From Leisingera caerulea DSM 24564 (GTDB lineage: Bacteria > Pseudomonadota > Alphaproteobacteria > Rhodobacterales > Rhodobacteraceae): 64,000 bases of DNA. Location of the stretch: the NCBI RefSeq assembly GCF_000473325.1, contig NZ_KI421513.1:363217-427216 (forward strand), read 5' to 3'. This document shows positions 41,999 to 48,728 of the stretch, in pieces. The notes below the pieces were generated by a model. The model did no database searches and was not told the origin of the DNA. It worked only from the letters and a program-made list of their open reading frames with translations. A program made the translations under genes and the position numbers. Each line of letters opens with the position of its first letter. Position 1 is the stretch's first letter.

Positions 41999-43288
41999 TC
42001 AAATGAAATGCACGTAGAAATCGCGCATGCCGTCCCCTTCCAGGTCACGGGTCTTGCGCACTTCCTTGCGTTTCATAAAGACGTGGTTGGCAACCAGCTC
42101 TTTCCCGACGGCCTCCGTCAGCGGGGCGTCCCGCTCCAGGTCATTCATTGCCCCCTTCAGGTCCACTGCCGTGCCCTCGCGCGCATCGGTGCGGTCGAAG
42201 CCATCACCGGTCTCCATCGGCGGCAGCTGGTAGCTGTTCTCGACCCCCAGCCGCGCCGCCTGCAGCACCGCCGCCACCGCCGTATAGGGATTGGCCGAGG
42301 CATCCGCCGTCCGGTGCTCCAGCCGCGCCTTGGCACCGCCTTCGGAGCTGATCCGCGTTGTCACATTGCGGTGGTCGCCGCCCCAGTTCCGCCAATAGCC
42401 CGACAGTGTCCCCGGCTGCAGCCGCATATAGCTGTTGGCGGTGGGCGCAATCAGCCCCGCCAGCCCCTTGTGGTGATGCAAGAGCCCCGCCAGACAGCCG
42501 CGCGCCAGATCATTCATATGCTCCGGCCCGCCCCGCGGGCCCGCAGACAGCGCATTGCCGCCCGCCTCGTCCAGGAAGGAGAAGTTGAGGTGCATCCCGG
42601 AGCCTCCGGCCTCGGCCACCGGTTTCGGCATGAAGGTCAGCACGATCCCGTATTCCAGCGCCACCTCCCGCGCCATCAGGCGGAACAGCACGATGTCATC
42701 CACCGCCTTCACCGCATCGTCAAAGGTCAGCGTGTATTCGAACTGCGGGCTGTCGAACTCGGCGGTGATCATGTCGAGCGAGAAGCCCATATCGTCCGCC
42801 ATCGCCCAGATCCGGTCGTTGAACCGCAAGGGATCGGCAGAGGGGCCGGTGCCATACACCACCCCGCCCGGCGCATCGTAGGGCATCAGCCGCCCGCGGT
42901 CGTCCGCTTGCAGGGCAAAGGCTTCCAGCTCGATCCCGACCTTCGGCGTCAGCCCGTGCCTTTGCCAGTCCGCAACCGCCCGCTTCAGCGCCCGGCGCGG
43001 GCACAGTGCCAGCGGCTCGCCCTCATCATCGTACAGGTCTCCCAGCACAACCTTGGTCGAGGCATGCCAGCTGTCGCGGATGTCGTCATGCAGCCATCTC
43101 AGCTCCATGTCGGGCAAGCCCTGTTTCACCATCGAACCCGGCGCATCCAGCAGGTCCTTGTCGTAATGCGTGCCGAAAACCGACCGGCAGAACCGGGTTG
43201 AGTCATCACCTATCTTGGAGTTGGGCAGGTATTTCCCCCGCATGATGCTGAGGTGGTCGCAGAACATCGCACGCAAGCGGGTCTTCAT
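41999..43288 (-). CDS. Glutamine synthetase family protein (candidate gamma-glutamyl-amine ligase)
   Basis: A 429-residue GS-fold protein. The catalytic-domain motifs are GIELEAFAL (metal Glu), AEFDSPQFEYTL, GSGMHLNFSF (His region), NSYMRLQPGTLSGYWRNWGGDHRNVTTRI and LEHRTADASANPYTAVAAVL. The N-terminal beta-grasp part is present but divergent (CDHLSIMRGKYLP). The Asp-His in GGDH replaces the usual Asn of the NR pair, suggesting a changed acceptor site. It lies next to a P450 and a class I amidotransferase. That pairing recalls GS-like and GATase-like proteins of aniline and amine degradation, where glutamate is attached before oxidation. Confidence 0.82.
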   Translation of the reverse strand: MKTRLRAMFCDHLSIMRGKYLPNSKIGDDSTRFCRSVFGTHYDKDLLDAPGSMVKQGLPDMELRWLHDDIRDSWHASTKVVLGDLYDDEGEPLALCPRRALKRAVADWQRHGLTPKVGIELEAFALQADDRGRLMPYDAPGGVVYGTGPSADPLRFNDRIWAMADDMGFSLDMITAEFDSPQFEYTLTFDDAVKAVDDIVLFRLMAREVALEYGIVLTFMPKPVAEAGGSGMHLNFSFLDEAGGNALSAGPRGGPEHMNDLARGCLAGLLHHHKGLAGLIAPTANSYMRLQPGTLSGYWRNWGGDHRNVTTRISSEGGAKARLEHRTADASANPYTAVAAVLQAARLGVENSYQLPPMETGDGFDRTDAREGTAVDLKGAMNDLERDAPLTEAVGKELVANHVFMKRKEVRKTRDLEGDGMRDFYVHFI

Positions 43289-43343
43289 GGCTCCAGGTCC
43301 TTCCCTGCTGGACAGTCTTCGGCAGCGTTTCCCGTGCCTTGGT

Positions 43344-43357
43344 GTTTAACATATTTA
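43344..43357 (-). promoter_or_regulatory. Shared 14-base motif upstream of the GS-like gene
   Basis: On the minus strand TAAATATGTTAAAC lies 55 bases before the GS-like start. It differs by one base from TAAATATGTAAAAC at 44705-44718 upstream of the amidotransferase. Both read toward their gene. Confidence 0.45.
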
Positions 43358-43397
43358 GCGGTTTTCTCAGAGTCTTTCCGGTCAGACGCCCCGGCCG

Positions 43398-44657
43398 CTA
43401 CGCCCTCTCCACCCTGACCGGCAGCGCCTTGATGCCGCCGACAAAGTTCGAGCGCAGGAACTTATGCGGACCTGCCGCCTCAATATGGCGGATGCGCTTG
43501 GCAAGCTCCTGGAACAGCACCGTGACCTCCAGCCGTGCCAGCCACATGCCAAGGCAGACGTGAGGCCCGAACTGGCCGAACGACAGGTGCCGGTTCGGGC
43601 TGCGGTGCAGATTCACGTGAAATGGATCGTCGAACTGCGTCTCGTCCCGGTTGGCCGAGACAAACCAGTACAGCACCTTGTCGCCCGCGCGGATGGTCTT
43701 GCCGTGCATCTCGTGATCCCGCGTCGCGGTCCGGCGGAAATAGAGCGCAGGCGTCGCCCAGCGGATGATCTCATCCGCCGCGGTATCCCAGACCGCGCCG
43801 CCCGCCTGCATCTGCGCCAGCAACTCCGGCTGATGGCACATCGCCTGGATCCCGGCTGCAATTGAATAGCGCGTGGTGTCATTGCCCGCCGCCACCAGCA
43901 GGCAGAAGAAATTCCGGAACTCGGTCTCGGTGATGACCGATCCATCCTTAGCCGGCTCCAGGATCAGGTTCAGCACGCCCGAGGTATCGCCTTTGCGCGC
44001 CTTCTCCTCCATCAGTTCCTTGGCATAGACATACAGCTCCGCTCCGGCTGGCGAGTTGAAGGGCATCATCCGGAACTCATCCGTCTGCATCTTATCAAGC
44101 ACATGGGATGTGAAATCCGGGTCCGTATTGGCTATCAGCGCGTCGCCCTTTTCCACCAGCCAGGGCAGATCCGCCTCCGGCAGGCCAACAACCCGGCCCA
44201 GCATCCGCATCGGCAGCTGGCGGGCGATCTCCTTGGTGGCGTCAAACTCCCCCTTGGCCAGCGCTTGATCCAGAATATCAGCGCAGAGGTCCCGGATGTC
44301 CTGCTCATACTGCGCCATGGTGGTCTTGGAAAACGCCTTCAGCAGTTTCATCCGCACCTTGGAATGCTCCGGCGGATCGGTCTCCTGAAAGGTGCGCCGC
44401 GCCAGATATTCCTCGTAAGACTGATCCTCCATCCGGATCCCGCGGGCAGAGGAGAACACCTCGGTGTTCTTGTTCATCACCGTGATGTCTTCATAGCGGG
44501 TCACCGACCAGAAGTTCTTGCCGCCCGCGTATTCGGTCCAGTGCAGCGGATCCTCCCGCCGCAGCCGGGCAAAGGTGTTGTGCGGCGCGCCGTTTGCAAA
44601 CGCGTCATGGCTGCTCAGATCCGCGTGGCCGTCATCCGTCGGGGTCCAAACTGTCAT
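43398..44657 (-). CDS. Cytochrome P450 monooxygenase
   Basis: A 419-residue soluble bacterial P450. The I-helix oxygen-activation motif is AAGNDTT (257-262), the K-helix ExxR is Glu296-Arg299, and the haem-ligating Cys368 lies in SFGQFGPHVCLG. That loop has one residue (Gln) more than the usual FGxGxHxCLG. FVSANRDETQFDDPFHVNLHR is the typical meander. No ferredoxin or reductase gene is adjacent. It shares an 81-base divergent promoter region with the class I amidotransferase and lies upstream of the GS-like gene, so a joint oxidative pathway is likely. The substrate is unknown. Confidence 0.92.
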   Translation of the reverse strand: MTVWTPTDDGHADLSSHDAFANGAPHNTFARLRREDPLHWTEYAGGKNFWSVTRYEDITVMNKNTEVFSSARGIRMEDQSYEEYLARRTFQETDPPEHSKVRMKLLKAFSKTTMAQYEQDIRDLCADILDQALAKGEFDATKEIARQLPMRMLGRVVGLPEADLPWLVEKGDALIANTDPDFTSHVLDKMQTDEFRMMPFNSPAGAELYVYAKELMEEKARKGDTSGVLNLILEPAKDGSVITETEFRNFFCLLVAAGNDTTRYSIAAGIQAMCHQPELLAQMQAGGAVWDTAADEIIRWATPALYFRRTATRDHEMHGKTIRAGDKVLYWFVSANRDETQFDDPFHVNLHRSPNRHLSFGQFGPHVCLGMWLARLEVTVLFQELAKRIRHIEAAGPHKFLRSNFVGGIKALPVRVERA

Positions 44658-44704
44658 GGCGGGCTTTCCTATCCTGCTGGCTCAATGTATATTAATGGTA
44701 GTCA

Positions 44705-44718
44705 TAAATATGTAAAAC
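44705..44718 (+). promoter_or_regulatory. Shared 14-base motif upstream of the amidotransferase and P450
   Basis: TAAATATGTAAAAC lies 20 bases before the amidotransferase start in the 81-base gap divergent from the P450. The near-identical copy is at 43344-43357. AT-rich 14-mers matching at 13 positions are unusual in this GC-rich sequence. Confidence 0.45.
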
Positions 44719-44738
44719 GAAAACTTGCGAGCCGTCTC

Positions 44739-45470
44739 ATGCACTTGGCCATTCTGATGACCAACACCGACGAAAGTGATTTCGCTCAGAGGCACCCGAA
44801 GGACGGTGAGAAATTCACTGATCTGATCCGGATGGCGCGGCCGGACTGGCGCACATCGGTGTTTGCCGTGAAGGACGGAAACTTTCCGCAGAACCTGTTT
44901 GAATTCGACGGTGCGATGATCACCGGCAGCCCGGCCTCCGCCCGCTCCGGCGCCGCTTGGGTTGCGGAGCTATTGGAGATGATCCGTGCCGCGCACGCCC
45001 GCCGCTTCCCGCTGTTCGGCGCCTGTTTCGGCCATCAGGCCATCGCGCTGGCGCTTGGCGGCAGCCTGGACAAGAATCCGGACGGCTGGGTCCACGGGCT
45101 GACCCGCAACCGGCTGCTGCACAGCCCGGATTGGGCCGCCGCCCTGCCGGATGAGGTAAGGCTTTACGGCTCCCATTGCGAATGCGTGTGCAGCCTGCCG
45201 CCCGGCGCAGTGCCTCTGGCCGAAAGCAACGGCGTGAACGCCGGGTTCACTCTGGGCCGGCACATTCTCACTACCCAGCACCACCCGGAGATGACCCATG
45301 ATTTCATCATCGCGCTAAGCGAAGAAATGCGCGAAGACCTTGGTCCGTCTGTTTTCGCCCGGGCCTTGGACAGCCTGGCAGAGAGATCCGATCAGCAAGT
45401 CTTTGCAGAAACCCTTGCACGCTTCTTCGAACAGGCCGCGCCTCCTGCCACTGCCGCTTCTTCTTTGTAA
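44739..45470 (+). CDS. Class I glutamine amidotransferase-like protein (gamma-glutamyl-amide hydrolase candidate)
   Basis: The ATG at 44739 gives 243 residues; a longer open frame upstream is antisense to the P450. The catalytic triad is complete: Cys96 in FGACFGHQ, and His182 with Glu184 in TQHHPEM. ITGSPASA supplies the oxyanion region. The protein resembles the stand-alone GATase domains annotated as GMP-synthase-like, which include PuuD-like gamma-glutamyl hydrolases and the amidotransferase of aniline operons. Divergent from the P450 and near a GS-like ligase, it could hydrolyse a gamma-glutamyl-amide made by that ligase. Confidence 0.85.
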   Translation: MHLAILMTNTDESDFAQRHPKDGEKFTDLIRMARPDWRTSVFAVKDGNFPQNLFEFDGAMITGSPASARSGAAWVAELLEMIRAAHARRFPLFGACFGHQAIALALGGSLDKNPDGWVHGLTRNRLLHSPDWAAALPDEVRLYGSHCECVCSLPPGAVPLAESNGVNAGFTLGRHILTTQHHPEMTHDFIIALSEEMREDLGPSVFARALDSLAERSDQQVFAETLARFFEQAAPPATAASSL

Positions 45471-45489
45471 AATTACTCGCGCCGCAAGC

Positions 45490-45509
45490 ACGGGGCCGCA
45501 TGGCCCCGT
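45490..45509. terminator. Convergent terminator hairpin
   Basis: Perfect 8-base arms ACGGGGCC and GGCCCCGT with loop GCAT fill the 39-base gap between the amidotransferase and the GntR regulator, directly before the latter's stop codon. Confidence 0.6.
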
Positions 45510-46160
45510 TCAGCCCAGCGCCGCCAGCAGGTCCATCACCGTGACCTGGTCGAACTGCACGTGCGCGGTCATGGCCGCTTCTGCGCCTTCCCGGTCGCGG
45601 GCAAATATCAGAGCAGCAATCTCGCGGTGCTCCTTGGCAGATTGCGCAATGGCGCCAGGATAGCGATAGCGCGCCCGGTAATAGGCCATCAGTTTGCGCG
45701 CGTTGGTCTTGATCATCTCGACCAGGAACGGATTGCCGGAGCCCTCTGCCACACAGGCATGAAAGCGCAGGTTCAACTGGTAGTACCCCGCCGGATCGTC
45801 ATCGCCCTTTTCCGCCGCGTGATTTTCGCAAGCGGCCACTGCCGCCTCCAGCTCAATCGCCTGCGCCGGGGACAGGCGCCGCGCCGCCAGCGCTGCCGCC
45901 TGCCCTTCCAGCCGGGCGTGCACCTCCAGAATAGCCAGGAATTCTTCCAGCGTCGGCTTGAATAGCACCGCCCCCTTGCGCGGCAGCCGTCTGATCAGCC
46001 CGACCGCTTCCAGCTGGATAAACGCCTCCCGGACCGGCGTGCGGGAAACGCCATGACGCTCCACCAGCTCGCTTTCCTCAAGCGGAGCACCAGGCACCAG
46101 GCGGCCCGCTTCGATATCCTGAAGGATCGCGTTCAGAACCTGTTCCGTCTGACCAGCCAT
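45510..46160 (-). CDS. GntR family (FadR/FCD subfamily) transcriptional regulator
   Basis: A 216-residue regulator. The winged HTH (ILQDIEAGRLVPGAPLEESELVERHGVSRTPVREAFIQLEAVGLI) is followed by an FCD all-helical sensor domain. Likely metal ligands are Asp/His residues in NLRFHACVAEGSGNPFLVEMI and AQSAKEHREIAALIFARD. It is convergent with the amidotransferase and precedes the sulfatase in the opposite order. It could regulate the P450/GS/GATase group or the sulfatase. The shared AT-rich motif is not a typical FadR-type operator, so the target is open. Confidence 0.85.
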   Translation of the reverse strand: MAGQTEQVLNAILQDIEAGRLVPGAPLEESELVERHGVSRTPVREAFIQLEAVGLIRRLPRKGAVLFKPTLEEFLAILEVHARLEGQAAALAARRLSPAQAIELEAAVAACENHAAEKGDDDPAGYYQLNLRFHACVAEGSGNPFLVEMIKTNARKLMAYYRARYRYPGAIAQSAKEHREIAALIFARDREGAEAAMTAHVQFDQVTVMDLLAALG

Positions 46161-46224
46161 TGCTCCGCCTGTCTTACCTGCCCGGACACCCTAATTTCCC
46201 GCCCGCCGCATGGCAACGCGGGTT

Positions 46225-46280
46225 CGGGGCTCTGCCCCCGCCCTCGCGGGCTCCCCCGGAGTATTTGCGCAAAGGTGAAT
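46225..46280 (+). repeat. Intergenic repeat family I, copy 4
   Basis: A hairpin CGGGGCTCTGCCCCCG is followed by CTCGCGGGCTCCCCCGG, AGTATTTGCGC and AAAGGTGAAT. It lies between the sulfatase stop and the GntR start but on the opposite strand to both. Confidence 0.65.
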
Positions 46281-46290
46281 AGGCGGGCGG

Positions 46291-47916
46291 TTATCGCGGC
46301 ACCGGTCCGCGGTACTTCTCTGTCAGCACGGGGGCCACCTCATCCGCTTCATAAACCCCAAGCAGGATACCCTTGCGCCCCGACTTGCCGCGGCGCGCCT
46401 TGATCTGCGCATCCGACAGGGTGATCCGCTGCGACATCCGCAGCCCCCACTCCAGCAGCCGGTCATACATCAGATCAATGATCTCCTGATGCGCGCTGCC
46501 CTTGGCCAGGTCCGCCAGCTCCTCCGGGTCATTCTCCATGTCGAACAGCATCGGCCGCAGCCCGCCCTCGGCATGCATGAATTTCCAGCGCTTGTCCGTC
46601 ACCATGAACAGGCGCGCGTCCTTCGGCTCCAGCCCCAGCTTTTCACACAGCGGCATGGTGGAGTAGTCGAACTCGGCAATCGCATAATCCCGCCAGTCCG
46701 GGTTTTCGCCGCGCAGGAAGGGTATCAGCGAGCGCCCCTCCAGAATATGCGGCGCAGGCTCGCCGCCCGCGACCTCCAGGAAAGTCGGCAAGAGGTCGAT
46801 TGCCTCCACCAGCTCATCGCACGTGGCGCCGCGCGTGGCATCAGCCTCTGCGCGCGGGTCATAGATGATCAGCGGCACCTTGATCGAAGGTTCGTGGAAC
46901 AGGTTCTTTTCCCCCAGCCAGTGATCGCCCAGGTAATCGCCATGGTCCGAGGTCACCACAATCATGGTATCCTGCATCCGGCCGGTTTCCTCCAGCCAGG
47001 CGAACAGCCGCCCCATCTGGTCATCGGCCTGCTTGATCAGCCCCATATAGGCCGGGATCACCTTCTGGCGCACCTCATCGCGGCTGAAGGTCTTGCCGAT
47101 CTGGTTGTTCATCATGCCATCGAAGACGGGATGCGCATCCTCGCGCTCAACCTCCGAACGCACCACCGGCAGCACATGCTCCGGCCCGTACATATCGTGG
47201 TAGGGCGCTGGAACGATATAGGGCCAATGCGGTTTGATATAGCTGAGGTGCGCGCACCAGGGGCCTTCGGCCTGCTGGATGAACTCCATCGCCTGCGTGG
47301 TCAGCCAGGGGGTTTCACTGTCTTCTTCGGCGATATTAGCAGGCTTGTCCGCATTGACCATGAACCAGCCGGAGGCGATGTCATTGCCTTCAATGCCGGC
47401 ATTGGCAAAGTCGTTCCACGGGTTTTCTCCCGGGTAGCCCTTCTCCTTCAGGTATTCATTGTAGGGACTGCGCTTGCTGTCATAGAACCCGTCCGGTCCT
47501 TCCGCCCACAGCCCGTCATCGCGGACCCAGGGGTCGAACCCGCATTCCGACTGGCGCACACCGATCACGCTGTCCGGCGCCAGTCCCAGCCGCTGCAGCC
47601 CCTCGGCGTCCGCCACCATATGCGTCTTGCCGATCAGGTGGCATCCCATCCCCGCCTTGCGCAGATGATCCCCCATGGTCCACTCCCCCACCCGCAAAGG
47701 GTAGCTGTTGAACTGCACCCCATGGCTGGAGGGGTAGCGCCCGGTATAGCTCGACATCCGCGAAGAGCCGCAGGTGGGGGATTGCACATAAGCGCGGGTA
47801 AAGCGCACGCCCTTGGCAGCCAGCGCATCAATATGCGGCGTCTGCAGATGCGGATGGCCCGCGCAGCTCAGATAGTCGAACCGCAGCTGGTCGAACATGA
47901 TGTAGAGAATGTTCAT
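46291..47916 (-). CDS. Sulfatase family hydrolase (arylsulfatase / phosphonate monoester hydrolase-like)
   Basis: Starting at 47916 after GGGAGGCGCCG, the protein has 541 residues. The N-terminus NILYIMFDQLRFDYL gives metal-binding Asp. The nucleophile motif is SPTCGSSRMSSYTGR (Cys49, Arg53), but its third position is Ser instead of the Pro or Ala needed by the usual formylglycine signature. Lys in LIGKTHM, YIKPHWPY and VVTSDHGDYLGDH complete the metal site. There is no signal peptide, so it is cytoplasmic. The DQLR start recalls phosphonate monoester hydrolases. Substrate is unknown; a sulfate or phosphonate ester is possible. Confidence 0.85.
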   Translation of the reverse strand: MNILYIMFDQLRFDYLSCAGHPHLQTPHIDALAAKGVRFTRAYVQSPTCGSSRMSSYTGRYPSSHGVQFNSYPLRVGEWTMGDHLRKAGMGCHLIGKTHMVADAEGLQRLGLAPDSVIGVRQSECGFDPWVRDDGLWAEGPDGFYDSKRSPYNEYLKEKGYPGENPWNDFANAGIEGNDIASGWFMVNADKPANIAEEDSETPWLTTQAMEFIQQAEGPWCAHLSYIKPHWPYIVPAPYHDMYGPEHVLPVVRSEVEREDAHPVFDGMMNNQIGKTFSRDEVRQKVIPAYMGLIKQADDQMGRLFAWLEETGRMQDTMIVVTSDHGDYLGDHWLGEKNLFHEPSIKVPLIIYDPRAEADATRGATCDELVEAIDLLPTFLEVAGGEPAPHILEGRSLIPFLRGENPDWRDYAIAEFDYSTMPLCEKLGLEPKDARLFMVTDKRWKFMHAEGGLRPMLFDMENDPEELADLAKGSAHQEIIDLMYDRLLEWGLRMSQRITLSDAQIKARRGKSGRKGILLGVYEADEVAPVLTEKYRGPVPR

Positions 47917-48048
47917 CGGCGCCTCCCGCACAGTGCTGCTGCATCATTAAACAAGTGAAGCAAACTTGACGAGGGTATTTCCTTGACCACCGGGTCCGGG
48001 CCGCGGAACAGTAGGGCTCTTTCGTGAACCTGATTTCAGCTTGCAGTT

Positions 48049-48597
48049 ATGCCCCGGACTTCCGCCTCAATCACCCTGCGCCCCGCCGCCGCGGAGGACT
48101 GCGCCAGCCTCGCCGCCCTCTCCATCGAGGTCTGGCTGACCACATACCTGCGCGAGGGCATCAGCCAGGCTTTCGCGGACTATGTTCTGAGGCACTACAC
48201 CCCGGACCGCTTTGCTGCGGCATTGTCGAGTGACGGGGAATGCCTGCTCGTCTCGCAGAACGGCGACGGAATCGACGGCTATATCCGCTTGGCCCATAAC
48301 CGCCCAAGCCCGGCAGGCGGTGCCTCCCGCACCGAAATATCGACACTCTATGTCCGTCCCTGCGCCCAGGGCACGCACATCGGCGCCAGCCTGCTCAGGG
48401 CCGGCCTGGAGGCCGGCGCAAGCCGCGGCTGGGAGGCCCCCTGGCTTGCCGCCAATTCAGAGAACAAACGCGCTATTGCCTTCTATCTCAGGCACGGTTT
48501 CGAACGCGCCGGCCTTACGTGGTTTCAGCTTCAGGACGGCAATTACCCTAACGATGTTCTGCAATACCGCGGTGCGTGGCAGGCCGCAAAGACCTGA
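48049..48597 (+). CDS. GNAT family N-acetyltransferase
   Basis: A 182-residue protein with the GNAT fold. SITLRPAAAEDCASLAALSIEVW forms strand 1 and helix 1, GYIRLAHNRPS strand 4, and TEISTLYVRPCAQGTHIGASLLRAGLEAG contains the acetyl-CoA pyrophosphate loop (QGTHIG). NKRAIAFYLRHGFERAGLTWFQL is the usual C-terminal part. It transfers an acetyl group to an amine, possibly a ribosomal protein or small molecule. It is divergent from the sulfatase across 132 bases and followed by a family II repeat. Confidence 0.85.
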   Translation: MPRTSASITLRPAAAEDCASLAALSIEVWLTTYLREGISQAFADYVLRHYTPDRFAAALSSDGECLLVSQNGDGIDGYIRLAHNRPSPAGGASRTEISTLYVRPCAQGTHIGASLLRAGLEAGASRGWEAPWLAANSENKRAIAFYLRHGFERAGLTWFQLQDGNYPNDVLQYRGAWQAAKT

Positions 48598-48606
48598 AAC
48601 CGGCCG

Positions 48607-48680
48607 CTCCCGCCCGTCGTCAGCCTGTCTGGCAAAAGACCTCCTCCCGTTGGGCGCGGCGCCGGGCCCAACGGGAGCGG
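48607..48680 (+). repeat. Intergenic repeat family II, copy C
   Basis: It starts 9 bases after the GNAT stop: CTCCCGCCCG, a GTCTGGCAAAAGAC stem region, CTCCCGTTGGGC, then GGCGCC. The CCCGTTGGGC segment can also pair with GCCCAACGGG at 48665-48674, giving a longer hairpin than in other copies. Confidence 0.7.
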
Positions 48681-48728
48681 GGGCATTTTCAATGCACCTG
48701 CGACGGGCGGGAGCGTCTTGGAGCCTGG

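Noticed and set aside
44103..44738. N-terminal extension of the amidotransferase frame
   Set aside because: It is antisense to the P450. The amidotransferase fold begins at MHLAILMTN from 44739.
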